Source: Gottschalkia purinilytica (GTDB lineage: Bacteria > Bacillota > Clostridia > Tissierellales > Gottschalkiaceae). From it: DNA of 64,000 nt. Position numbers and translations under genes: made by a program. A model generated the notes under the pieces. That model was not told the origin of the DNA. It saw only the letters and a list, made by a program, of their open reading frames with translations, and ran no database searches. The stretch spans positions 101,602 to 165,601 of the forward strand of contig NZ_LGSS01000006.1 of NCBI RefSeq assembly GCF_001190785.1, given 5' to 3'. Each line of letters starts with the position of its first letter. Positions within the stretch are counted from its first letter, which is position 1. Below are positions 54,777-63,606 of the stretch, piece after piece.

Positions 54777-55808
54777 GTGAATAGAGAATCTAATCTAGTT
54801 GATATTGTTATTCCAGAAAAAATTGAAATTATAAATAATCTTACTGAGAGCTTTAAGGCTCATCAAGTTCTTATAGCAGCATTGGAAGTTGGTTTATTTG
54901 ATTGGATTTATGAGAATGGAGAAAGTACTAGAGAAGAAATTATAGAGGGAATAAAAATAAATGGAATGTTTTCAAGAAGCTTTTTAAGTACATTATTGAG
55001 TTTAGGATTTTTACAATTGAACTCAGATAAATATACTAATACAGAAGTTACTAATAAGTTTTTAGTAAGTAAAAGTAAATACTATCAAGGAAACTGGATT
55101 AAAAGGAATACTGGTAGTTCGTCAAAATGGAATAATCTTAAAGACAATATAATAGCGAAAGAAGAAAATGATTCAACGAGTGATGATAATTTAGAGTTAT
55201 CTTTAATAAAAGGATTACAAGAACGTTCTTTAAGGGGAGAACTTCAAAATATAGTAGGCCATGTTACTAGTTGGAATGGTTTTTCTAAGTCTAAAAAAAT
55301 ATTAGATATGGGAGATGAATATGGGCTATATTCAATAGCTTTATCTCAATTAAATTCTAATTTGACTGGAACAATACTTAGCAATTCTCACGATATAAAA
55401 GTTACTGAAAAGTATATAGCAAAATATAACTTAGCAAATAAACTAAAGATTTTACAAAATGATGCTACATCTAATGAAATAGATGCAAACAATGATATTG
55501 TTTTGGTATCTCATTCTTTATATAAACATAGAAAAAAACTTGGAGATATTTTTGATAACATAAATAAATTACTTAAAGAAGGTGGACTAGCTGTATTTAA
55601 CCATTGGTTTTGTGGGCCAGGTTGTGGAAGTAGTAATGGTCTTAAAGAGTTAGATAAATCTTTATTTAGTGGCGGTCATCCACTATGTCATTCTGAGAAA
55701 TTTGCTAAACTTCTGGAAGACTACGGATTTGAATTGATAAAGACTTTAGACATTCCTAGTTACAATGGAATTTCAAAGTTACATATGGCAATAAAGATTA
55801 AAGAATAA
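54777..55808 (+). CDS. Class I SAM-dependent O-methyltransferase-like protein
   Basis: 343 residues. N-terminal helical dimerisation region (about 20-100; AHQVLIAALEVGLFDWI and SRSFLSTLLSLGFLQL) as in plant-type O-methyltransferases, then a Rossmann domain with a degenerate glycine motif (KKILDMGDEYGLYSIALS instead of DxGxGxG) and KEGGLAVFNHWFCGPGCGSSNG near the end. GTG start with AAGGGAG upstream. It may methylate a cofactor or metallophore precursor, or, given the altered SAM motif, have another role. Confidence 0.78.
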   Translation: MNRESNLVDIVIPEKIEIINNLTESFKAHQVLIAALEVGLFDWIYENGESTREEIIEGIKINGMFSRSFLSTLLSLGFLQLNSDKYTNTEVTNKFLVSKSKYYQGNWIKRNTGSSSKWNNLKDNIIAKEENDSTSDDNLELSLIKGLQERSLRGELQNIVGHVTSWNGFSKSKKILDMGDEYGLYSIALSQLNSNLTGTILSNSHDIKVTEKYIAKYNLANKLKILQNDATSNEIDANNDIVLVSHSLYKHRKKLGDIFDNINKLLKEGGLAVFNHWFCGPGCGSSNGLKELDKSLFSGGHPLCHSEKFAKLLEDYGFELIKTLDIPSYNGISKLHMAIKIKE

Positions 55809-55831
55809 AATGACAATAAATAGGTGAAAAA

Positions 55832-56677
55832 ATGAAAAATAAAATTTTAATGAAAACTATTGATAATTTATATAAAAGCTTAGGTAAAGATATAGAGAAT
55901 TTAACTGTAGAAAGAGTTGTTTTAGGTTTGTTTTTTAGCGGTGTAAAATTGAGTAATGGAAAAGGTGGTATAAGTTACACTCCAATAAAAGCAATTCCTG
56001 AGGCTGTATGTTGTCCAAGTTCAGCAAAGGCTATGCCAAACTCAGGTAAGATGGCAGGAAAAAAAGTGACTTACTTTTTAGAAAATATGTTTTCTAAAAA
56101 TCCACTGAAAAAAACTTTAGGGATTGCTGTTATGAATGCTTTATCGTTAACATGTTGGGATATGGGAAAGCATGAGGGATTATATTCTATTGAAATCGAT
56201 AAAGACCCAATAAATGAGGTTGAGATTGTAGAAGGATCACATACTGTAGTTGTAGGTGCATTACTACCTTATATTAAAATGCTAATTAAAAACAATAGAA
56301 AATTTTCTATATTAGAATTAGATCCTTCTACATTAAAACCACGTGAACTAGAATTCTATGTTCCTCCAGATAGAGCTAGTGAAGTAATTCCAACCGCTGA
56401 TTTTGTTATTATAACAGGTACTACATTAATAAATGATACTTTAGAAGGACTTTTAGACTTAGTAAAGCCAAGTGCTAAAGTTATTGTAGTTGGTCCTACG
56501 GTAAGTATGTTACCAGAAGCATTTTATAAAATGGGGGTTACGCATATAGGAGGAGTTATAGTTACAAAGGTTGATGAATTACTAGATGTTATATCAGAAG
56601 GAGGTTCAGGATATCATTTTTTTGGCAAATATGCTGAAAAAATGATAATTAAAAATAATAGTAACTATAAAGGATAA
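55832..56677 (+). CDS. DUF364/DUF4213 putative heavy-metal chelation protein
   Basis: 281 residues: an enolase-N-like DUF4213 half (about 1-100; VVLGLFFSGVKLSNGKGGIS, CCPSSAKAMPNSGKM) and a Rossmann-like DUF364 half (about 120-275; VVGALLPYIKMLI, ADFVIITGTTLINDTLEGLL). The solved Desulfitobacterium member of this family was proposed to take part in heavy-metal chelation, and homologues sit beside FecBCD-like importers. Here it follows the methyltransferase by 23 nt and precedes the second FecB-like gene. Molecular reaction unknown. Confidence 0.85.
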   Translation: MKNKILMKTIDNLYKSLGKDIENLTVERVVLGLFFSGVKLSNGKGGISYTPIKAIPEAVCCPSSAKAMPNSGKMAGKKVTYFLENMFSKNPLKKTLGIAVMNALSLTCWDMGKHEGLYSIEIDKDPINEVEIVEGSHTVVVGALLPYIKMLIKNNRKFSILELDPSTLKPRELEFYVPPDRASEVIPTADFVIITGTTLINDTLEGLLDLVKPSAKVIVVGPTVSMLPEAFYKMGVTHIGGVIVTKVDELLDVISEGGSGYHFFGKYAEKMIIKNNSNYKG

Positions 56678-56742
56678 GTTAAAGTGCAAGATATTATTTA
56701 GATTAAATAAAAAATAAAAGAGTTATTCTAAGGAGGATTTAA

Positions 56743-57870
56743 ATGTTTAAGAGACTTTCAGTTAAAAAAGCTTTATCTCTTGTTTTAGCAGTAATACTAG
56801 TTATGACCATAATAGTTGGATGTGATAAAAAGACAGAAACTACAACAAAGGATCAAACAAAACAGACAGAAGAAAGCAAAACACGTACTATAACAGATAT
56901 GGCTGGAAGAAAAGTGACTATTTCAAAGGATGTAAAAAAGGTATATTCTACAGATCCAGTTGGGTCTATAGCAGTTTATACTATTAATCCAAGCAAAGTT
57001 GCTGGACTAAACTATGAGTTAACTGAATTAGAGAAAAAGTATACAGTTGAAGAATATCATAAGCTGCCGTTACTAGGTGGATGGTTTGGAAAAAACAATA
57101 CAGGAAACATAGAAGAAATATTAAAGGCAAAACCTGATGTTATAGTGTCTATGGGTAATATAGATGAAGGTGCAATTTCAACTGTTGAAGAAAGAGAAAA
57201 ACAAATAGGAATACCAATTGTATTAGTAGATGGTAATATTGAAAACTTAGATAAAAGCTATGAGTTTTTAGGTAAGGTAATGGGAGAAGAAAAGAAGGCA
57301 AAAGAATTAGCAGATTACTGTAAAAATACATTAGAAGAAGCTAAAGAAATAGCTAGTAAAATACCAGAAGATAAGAAAGTTAGAGTATATTATGCTCAAG
57401 GACAAGAAGGACTTGAAACTGATCCATCTGGCTCTAGTCATACTCAAGCTTTAGATTTAGTAGGAGCAATAAATGTAGCTGATGTTCAAATGAAAAGTGG
57501 ATATGGTAGAACAGAAGTATCTATAGAACAAGTTTTGAACTGGAATCCAGATAAAATAATTGTATGTAAGGATAAGAATTGGGATAGTAATAGCTACGGT
57601 AAGATTATGAAAGAAGATAAATGGAAGGGCATAAAGGCTGTAAAGGATAAACAAGTATATGAAATACCAGATGCTCCATTTAACTGGTTTGATAGACCAC
57701 CTTCGTCAAATCGTATTTTGGGAATCAAATGGCTTGGTAATTTATTATATCCAGAGTATTTTAAAGGAGATATAAAATCTGATATAAAAGAATTTTATGA
57801 AAAGTTTTATCATCACAAGCTAACAGATGAAGAGATAAATGAGATTCTTCAAAATGCAATAGCTAACTAA
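56743..57870 (+). CDS. FecB/BtuF-like substrate-binding lipoprotein, second copy
   Basis: 375 residues. Signal peptide with lipobox IVGC, Thr/Lys linker, class III binding fold (RKVTISKDVKKVYSTDPVG, NIEEILKAKPDVIVSMG, YGRTEVSIEQVLNWNPDKI). It shares domain order and the VLNWNP/LLKWNP motif with the copy at 51618, but differs widely. AAGGAGG precedes the ATG. A terminator follows at 57915, so this gene ends the main transcript. It probably delivers its ligand to the FecCD permease of the cluster. Confidence 0.88.
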   Translation: MFKRLSVKKALSLVLAVILVMTIIVGCDKKTETTTKDQTKQTEESKTRTITDMAGRKVTISKDVKKVYSTDPVGSIAVYTINPSKVAGLNYELTELEKKYTVEEYHKLPLLGGWFGKNNTGNIEEILKAKPDVIVSMGNIDEGAISTVEEREKQIGIPIVLVDGNIENLDKSYEFLGKVMGEEKKAKELADYCKNTLEEAKEIASKIPEDKKVRVYYAQGQEGLETDPSGSSHTQALDLVGAINVADVQMKSGYGRTEVSIEQVLNWNPDKIIVCKDKNWDSNSYGKIMKEDKWKGIKAVKDKQVYEIPDAPFNWFDRPPSSNRILGIKWLGNLLYPEYFKGDIKSDIKEFYEKFYHHKLTDEEINEILQNAIAN

Positions 57871-57914
57871 TAGTTAATCATATTAATTAGAAATTTAAAT
57901 AATACTTTGATTTT

Positions 57915-57957
57915 CATATGTAATATGCCTTAAGTTGGTATATTACATATGTTTTTT
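57915..57957 (+). terminator. Hairpin between the lipoprotein and GTPase genes
   Basis: CATATGTAATAT (57915-57926) pairs with ATATTACATATG (57940-57951), followed by six T. It may partially separate the cytosolic GTPase/ATPase pair from the importer genes. Confidence 0.75.
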
Positions 57958-57992
57958 ATATAGAAAATTAGTTATATATAGGAGGACTTAAG

Positions 57993-58676
57993 ATGAAATT
58001 AGTGACAGTTTCAGGCCCACCATCATCAGGTAAAACTTCTATTATTATAAGAACAATAGAAATTTTAAAAAATGAAGGGTACAAAATAGGAATAATAAAA
58101 TTTGATAGTTTATCAACTTATGATGACATTTCATATAAAAAATTAGGCATAGATACCAAGGTTGGATTATCAGGAAACCTTTGTCCAGATCATTTTTTTG
58201 TTAGTAATATAGAAGACTGCGTTAAATGGGGACTTGAAAATAAATTTGACATATTAATAAGCGAAAGTGCAGGACTTTGTAACAGATGTTCACCACATAT
58301 AAAAGAGGTACTTTCCATATGTGTAATTGATAATTTATCAGGAGTAAATACTCCTAAAAAAATAGGTCCTATGTTAAAGCTTGCAGATATAGTAGTAGTA
58401 ACTAAAGGGGATATAGTGTCTCAAGCAGAGAGAGAAGTGTTTGCATTTAGGGTAAAACAAGCAAATCCTAGGGCATCTATTATGTTCATAAATGGTATAA
58501 CAGGTCAAGGTGCATATGACTTAAGTGTAAGCTTAAAGAATGCTCCAGAGATACAAAGCCTCTTAAATAAAAGATTAAGATTTTCTATGCCATCTGCCTT
58601 ATGTTCATATTGTGTAGGAGAGACTAGAATAGGTGAAGATTATCAAGCTGGAAATATAAAAAAGATGAGTTTATAG
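57993..58676 (+). CDS. Cysteine-rich P-loop GTPase of HypB/CobW-like type
   Basis: 227 residues. P-loop GPPSSGKTS (8-16), then metal-site-like residues: C64 and H67, C96-X2-C99 followed by H102 (LCNRCSPH) and C204-X2-C207 near the end (CSYCVGETRIGE); VVVTKGDIV resembles the G4 motif. The build recalls nickel or cobalt chaperone GTPases such as HypB and CooC/UreG relatives, but the Cys pattern is different from all that I know. AGGAGG precedes the ATG. It is followed 24 nt later by the soluble ABC ATPase. Proposed role: metal or cofactor insertion, inferred. Confidence 0.78.
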   Translation: MKLVTVSGPPSSGKTSIIIRTIEILKNEGYKIGIIKFDSLSTYDDISYKKLGIDTKVGLSGNLCPDHFFVSNIEDCVKWGLENKFDILISESAGLCNRCSPHIKEVLSICVIDNLSGVNTPKKIGPMLKLADIVVVTKGDIVSQAEREVFAFRVKQANPRASIMFINGITGQGAYDLSVSLKNAPEIQSLLNKRLRFSMPSALCSYCVGETRIGEDYQAGNIKKMSL

Positions 58677-58700
58677 CTAATAAAATAAGGAAGTGAGATT

Positions 58701-59705
58701 ATGGATAAGAATATAATTTTATATAGACTAAAAGATTTATTTAAAGAGTATCCTTATACAGAAGATTTTTTTATATCAATGGGAATAAGCAATATTAATG
58801 TTAATTTATCATTTAAACAATTCATAGAAGGTCTAGAAGATGAAATATTGGAAGATATTGGATTCAATAAAGAACAAATGATAGAGAACTTTTTGCATTT
58901 TATGGAGAAGATGGACAATATAAAGAAATCTTTTGATAATACAATCAAATCTATAACAATAATAGGTGGACATGATAAATTAGGAAATGATGAAAATATA
59001 ACTCTAAAGTTGAATACAGGAGAGGTTGCATGTATAGTGGGTCCTACAGGATCAGGTAAAAGTAGATTATTAGGAGATATAGAATGTTTGGCTCAGAAGG
59101 ATACGCCTACAGGTAGACAAATACTTATAAATGATAAAATACCTGAATCAACAAAGCGTTTTTCTATAGAAAATAAATTAGTAGCACAACTTTCTCAAAA
59201 TATGAACTTTGTAATGGATCTTTCTGTAGAAGAATTTATAACTATGCATGCTGAAAGTAGAATGATAGATAATATAAGTGATGTAGTGAAAGAGATTATA
59301 CTATGTGCTAATAACTTAGCTGGGGAAAAATTTTCAAAAGATACACCTTTAACACAACTTAGTGGTGGACAATCAAGATCTTTAATGATTGCAGATACAG
59401 CCTTACTTAGTGTGTCTCCAATAATATTAATTGATGAAATAGAGAATGCAGGAATAGATAGAAAAAAGGCAATTGAACTTCTAGTAAAGAAGGAAAAAAT
59501 AGTTCTCATGTCTACTCATGATCCTATATTGGCTCTGATAGGAGACAAGAGGATTGTAATAAAAAACGGAGGAATTAATAAAATAATAAACGTTACCTCA
59601 GAAGAAAGGTCTAATTTAGATGTTCTGCAAGAAATGGACAATAAAATGTTAGAGTTAAGGAATCACTTAAGAAATGGTGGCACAATAGACTTTAAAATAA
59701 GCTAA
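58701..59705 (+). CDS. Soluble ABC ATPase with DUF1858-like N-terminal module
   Basis: 334 residues. Residues 1-75 (LKDLFKEYPYTEDFFISMGIS) resemble the N-terminal module of the cytosolic binding-protein-like gene at 49544. The rest is an ABC ATPase: Walker A GPTGSGKSR (no final Thr/Ser pair), signature LSGGQSR, Walker B PIILIDEIENAG, switch MSTHDPIL. It has no membrane partner beside it and its Walker B is followed by an SMC/A2-like ENAGIDR. It may act as a cytosolic activation or remodelling ATPase together with the GTPase. Last gene of the cluster. Confidence 0.78.
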   Translation: MDKNIILYRLKDLFKEYPYTEDFFISMGISNINVNLSFKQFIEGLEDEILEDIGFNKEQMIENFLHFMEKMDNIKKSFDNTIKSITIIGGHDKLGNDENITLKLNTGEVACIVGPTGSGKSRLLGDIECLAQKDTPTGRQILINDKIPESTKRFSIENKLVAQLSQNMNFVMDLSVEEFITMHAESRMIDNISDVVKEIILCANNLAGEKFSKDTPLTQLSGGQSRSLMIADTALLSVSPIILIDEIENAGIDRKKAIELLVKKEKIVLMSTHDPILALIGDKRIVIKNGGINKIINVTSEERSNLDVLQEMDNKMLELRNHLRNGGTIDFKIS

Positions 59706-59784
59706 AATAATATATAAATATAAGACATATAGAGAAATAATACCTAGAAATATACTTTGAGCTTAAAAATCATATGGAAAGGAC

Positions 59785-59815
59785 TTGACATTATAGTTAC
59801 TATAAGGTTTAAAAT
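59785..59815 (+). promoter_or_regulatory. MerR-type promoter of the MATE gene
   Basis: TTGACA (59785-59790) and TAAAAT (59810-59815) are separated by 19 bp, the overlong spacer of MerR-activated promoters, which contains the dyad TTATAGT-T-ACTATAA (59791-59805). A MerR-family activator should bind here. No MerR gene is adjacent. Confidence 0.75.
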
Positions 59816-59850
59816 AGGGCTGTAATCATACATTAAAGGAGAGAAGACTT

Positions 59851-61209
59851 ATGAGTAACAAAGTGGACTTACTAAATGATGATGTTAAGAAGGTATTTCT
59901 AAGATATCTGATACCGAGTATAGGAGGAATGCTTGGTATGGCTCTATATGTCCTAGCTGATACTATGTTCATTGGTAGGGGGATAGGAAGTCAAGGATTA
60001 GCAGCGCTTAATATTTCTATTCCTATAATAAATGTCTTTAATGGACTTGGTTTACTTTTTGGAATAGGTGGGGCTACGGCACTTTCAGTAAGTAGGGGGC
60101 AGAATAGAGAAGATCAAGTAAATAATATTTTTACTAAATCATTAATAATGGCTTTCATAATTGGAGTAATATTTACAATTATAAGAATATTTTTCTTAGA
60201 AGAATTATGTGTTCTCTTAGGAGCATCAGGAAAATTACTTGAAATGTCTAAATCCTATTTAGGTGCTCTTATGGCATTTAGTATAGCATTTTTACTAAAC
60301 AGTGCATTAACTGTATTTGTACGTAATGACAAGGCACCACAATTAGCAATGTGGGCTATGCTTATAGGTAGTATTACAAATGTAATTTTGGACTATATAT
60401 TTATATTTGAATTTAAATGGGGAATGTGGGGAGCAGCAGTTGCTACTGGATGTGCTCCTATAGTAGGTCTAATTATACTAAGTACTCACTTTATAAGAAA
60501 AAATAATACAATAAAGCTAGTAAAGCCAAAATGGGATTTTGGTATTATAAAAAGAATACTATCAAATGGATCTTCTAGTTTCATTATAGAAATTTCAGCA
60601 GGGATAGTTATATTTGCTTTTAATAACGTTATTTTAGGAATATCAGGAGACTTAGGAGTTTCAGCTTATAGTATTATTGCTAACTTATCATTAGTATGTA
60701 CAGCTATATTTACTGGTGTTGGTCAGGCAATACAACCTATTGTAAGTATAAATCACGGTGCTAATAAAGCTCAGAGAGTATATCAAGCAGTTAGACTTGC
60801 TCTATATACATCTTTAGGACTAGGAGTGATGTTTTACGCTATAGGAGTATTATTCCCAGATTTCTTAACTTCAATATTTAGTAAAAACAATCCTCAATTA
60901 GAGCAGATTACTGCACAGGGAATAAAAATATATTTCATAAGCTTTATAATTATGGGGGTTAATATAGCAATTGTATCATATCTCCAATCTATAGAGCGCG
61001 CTAAAATATCATTAACTATGTCTCTATTCAGAGGATGTATATTTATGATAATAGGATTGTTAATACTTCCGAGAGTACTTGGACTAAGTGGAGTATGGGC
61101 TACATTACCTTTTGCAGAAGTTATAACCTTAGTGTTATCTATAGTATTATTTAAAGATTGTAGGGAGATAGTTAAGTATAGCTTTAAAAAAGTACCTAGT
61201 AGAGCCTAG
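59851..61209 (+). CDS. MATE-family multidrug efflux protein
   Basis: 452 residues, 12 membrane helices in two related halves. The first half contains IPSIGGMLGMALYVLADTMFIG, the standard MATE opening; the second contains VGQAIQPIVSINHGA. It expels cationic drugs in exchange for Na+ or H+. AAAGGAGAG precedes the ATG. The MerR-type promoter upstream indicates drug-induced expression. A palindromic terminator follows. Confidence 0.93.
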   Translation: MSNKVDLLNDDVKKVFLRYLIPSIGGMLGMALYVLADTMFIGRGIGSQGLAALNISIPIINVFNGLGLLFGIGGATALSVSRGQNREDQVNNIFTKSLIMAFIIGVIFTIIRIFFLEELCVLLGASGKLLEMSKSYLGALMAFSIAFLLNSALTVFVRNDKAPQLAMWAMLIGSITNVILDYIFIFEFKWGMWGAAVATGCAPIVGLIILSTHFIRKNNTIKLVKPKWDFGIIKRILSNGSSSFIIEISAGIVIFAFNNVILGISGDLGVSAYSIIANLSLVCTAIFTGVGQAIQPIVSINHGANKAQRVYQAVRLALYTSLGLGVMFYAIGVLFPDFLTSIFSKNNPQLEQITAQGIKIYFISFIIMGVNIAIVSYLQSIERAKISLTMSLFRGCIFMIIGLLILPRVLGLSGVWATLPFAEVITLVLSIVLFKDCREIVKYSFKKVPSRA

Positions 61210-61212
61210 TTG

Positions 61213-61244
61213 ATGAAGTCATGGAATTCCATGACTTCATTTTT
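61213..61244 (+). terminator. Palindromic terminator after the MATE gene
   Basis: ATGAAGTCATGGAA (61213-61226) with its exact complement up to 61240, then T residues. Confidence 0.8.
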
Positions 61245-61322
61245 CCATTATAGAAAATAGTTTAAAGGTTAGTACAAAGGGTAAAATGACACTATGATTA
61301 TTAAAATAATGAGGTGATAAGA

Positions 61323-61808
61323 TTGAGTCAAAATAATAAAGTAAAAATAGGAGAAAAAGCTCCAGATTTTAAATTAATATCTACTAATGGAGAAGAGTTG
61401 TCACTAAGTGACTTTAAAGATAAGAAAAATATTGTGTTATATTTTTATCCTAAAAATAATACTCCAGGGTGTAATAACGAGGCTTGTGAGTTTAGAGATA
61501 TTAACGAAGAATTTGAAAAATTAGATACAGTAGTAATAGGGATAAGTAAAGATAAGATTGGTAGTCACAAAAAGTTTAAAGAAAAGTTTAATCTTCCATT
61601 TGACTTAGTAAGTGACGAAGCTAGAGATGTACATGCAACATATGATGTACTAAAGCCTAAAAAGATGTTCGGAAAAGATGTTATAGGAACCATAAGATCT
61701 ACGTTTGTTATAGATAAACAAGGTAATATAGTGAAAGAATTTAGAAATGTTAAAGCTACAGGGCATGCAAATGATGTATTAGAATATGTGAAACAAAATA
61801 TGAAATAA
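61323..61808 (+). CDS. bcp: Peroxiredoxin of the BCP/AhpC-TSA type
   Basis: 161 residues from TTG 61323, which has GAGGTGAT upstream; the in-frame GTG 61314 lies inside that site. The motif TPGCNNEACEF holds the peroxidatic cysteine and, five residues later, the resolving cysteine typical of atypical 2-Cys bacterioferritin co-migratory proteins; RSTFVIDKQGNIVKEF follows. The usual Thr after the first Cys is Asn here. It reduces peroxides using thioredoxin. Single gene. Confidence 0.9.
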   Translation: MSQNNKVKIGEKAPDFKLISTNGEELSLSDFKDKKNIVLYFYPKNNTPGCNNEACEFRDINEEFEKLDTVVIGISKDKIGSHKKFKEKFNLPFDLVSDEARDVHATYDVLKPKKMFGKDVIGTIRSTFVIDKQGNIVKEFRNVKATGHANDVLEYVKQNMK

Positions 61809-61820
61809 ACATAAATAATT

Positions 61821-62000
61821 TTAGTTATGTTTATTTATTATGATAAAAAACTTATTATTTTAGCTATATTGCTTAATGCTACTTAACTATTATATAAAAT
61901 TAACTTATTTTGAACAAAGATAATTAGTATATAAGTGAATACATATTATTGGTATTTATGTTGTAATAAGTATACAAATAAACTATAATTCAATACATAT
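61821..62000 (+). repeat. Intergenic duplication, copy 1
   Basis: About 180 nt that match 63371-63550 with small differences. Shared blocks include TTAGCTATATTGCTTAAT, AGATAATTAGTATATAAGT and ATAAGTATACAAATAAACTA. In the remaining gap (62001-62287) a 30-codon reading frame, KIIFEVVDGDEEIIKSKN to ESSYI (62011-62103), looks like the tail of a lost gene. Confidence 0.8.
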
Positions 62001-62287
62001 ATAATATGACAGAAAAATTATATTTGAAGTAGTTGATGGAGATGAAGAAATTATCAAATCTAAAAATATAATACAAAATATAATAGAAAGTAGTTATATA
62101 TAAACAAAATATGCTTTTATGTTAATAAATAGTTATAACATATTACGTTTTAATTATTAACTAGAATAAACTTTGAAAGTAAATAATAATGTATTAAAAA
62201 TATTAATTTTCACTATAATTACGATGAAAATAATAATCTATTAAGAAAAAATAAAGTTTATTTATATTTCTCAAATAGGGGTGAAGG

Positions 62288-63334
62288 ATGAAAGAATCTA
62301 GTATTAAGCAAAAGTTAAATACTACATTAGATAAAATAATTGATAATAAAAAAATATTTGGAGCAATTGCTAACATTCAATCTAGTAATAATTCTTTTTC
62401 ATGGTCTAAATCAGCAGGTAACTTAAATAAGAATAGCCAATATGCTATTGCAAGTATAACTAAATTATATACTTTAGCAGCTATACTAAAATTAAGAGCA
62501 ACTGGACATTTACAATTGGAAGATACTCTTTCTAAATATTTTTCAAAAGATTTTCTTTGTGGTTTGCATACATATAAAGGAATAGATTATTCTGAGAACA
62601 TTACTATAAAACAACTTTTATCTCATACAACAGGGTTACCAGACTACTATACACAAAAAGGAGAAAATGGGAAAAGTATTTTTGATGAAGTAATTCTAAA
62701 AGATAAATCATTGTCTTTTGATGAACTTATATTAATGACTAAGAAAATGAAACCAAAATTCAAACCCGACGAAAAAAGAAAAGCCTTTTATTCAGATATA
62801 AACTTCGATATACTAGGTAAAATTATTGAAATTATAACTTGCAAGAAATTGAATGAATTTTTTTCAGAAGCTATATATGAACCATTAAATCTGAAAGATA
62901 CTTATTTATATGATGTTGATAGTAAAGATAGTTTTGCTCCAATCTATTTTAAAAAACAAATTTTACATAGGCCACTTTTTATAGCATCAGCATTTTCATC
63001 AGGGGGTATTGTGTCAAACGCACAAGAAAATATGATTTTTTTGAGGGCATTTTTTGAGGGAAAACTTTTCCCAAAAGAATATTTAGAAGAACTATATATT
63101 TGGAATAGGATACAGTGGTTTCCCTTAAAGTACGGTATTGGCATGATGCAATGCAAGATGTCAAGATTAATGTCACCTCTATTTCCTGCTCCTGAAATAA
63201 TAGGACATAGTGGATCAACAGGAACATTTGCTTTTTATTGTCCTAAAAAAGATTTATTCATAACAGGTACAATTAATCAAACAACTAAAAATCCATTTCA
63301 ACTTGTGTATAGACTATTAAATTGTTTTGATTAA
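62288..63334 (+). CDS. Serine hydrolase of the beta-lactamase/class C family
   Basis: 348 residues, no signal peptide. S56-X2-K59 (SITK) is the catalytic pair; YSDINFDILGKII carries the tyrosine motif, and HSGSTG near residue 305 is the third motif (normally KTG or HxG). Members include peptidases, esterases and lactone hydrolases; without an export signal a cell-wall role is less likely. GGGGTGA precedes the ATG. The gene is bracketed by the two copies of a 180-nt intergenic repeat, so it may have been inserted or duplicated with its upstream region. Confidence 0.87.
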   Translation: MKESSIKQKLNTTLDKIIDNKKIFGAIANIQSSNNSFSWSKSAGNLNKNSQYAIASITKLYTLAAILKLRATGHLQLEDTLSKYFSKDFLCGLHTYKGIDYSENITIKQLLSHTTGLPDYYTQKGENGKSIFDEVILKDKSLSFDELILMTKKMKPKFKPDEKRKAFYSDINFDILGKIIEIITCKKLNEFFSEAIYEPLNLKDTYLYDVDSKDSFAPIYFKKQILHRPLFIASAFSSGGIVSNAQENMIFLRAFFEGKLFPKEYLEELYIWNRIQWFPLKYGIGMMQCKMSRLMSPLFPAPEIIGHSGSTGTFAFYCPKKDLFITGTINQTTKNPFQLVYRLLNCFD

Positions 63335-63370
63335 TTATATAACATGCATATAATGAGCATAACTTATTTA

Positions 63371-63550
63371 TTTAAGTTATGTTTATTTTTTATACAAAAA
63401 AATTATTATTTTTAGCTATATTGCTTAATATCTCTTGACTATTATGTAAAATTAATTGATTTTGAACAGAGATAATTAGTATATAAGTTAGTACACGCTG
63501 TTGAAATTTATATTATAATAAGTATACAAATAAACTATAGCTTAATACAT
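63371..63550 (+). repeat. Intergenic duplication, copy 2
   Basis: Second copy of the 61821-62000 segment, in the same orientation and likewise upstream of a gene. It contains no reading frame of its own. Confidence 0.8.
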
Positions 63551-63606
63551 AACAGTTATTAATTTATTAATTATAAAGATATATATAATCGTTGGAGGTT
63601 TTGAGA

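Noticed and set aside
57149..57654. Minus-strand frames opposite the second FecB-like gene
   Set aside because: Antisense shadows of a clear lipoprotein gene, with no start signals or family features.
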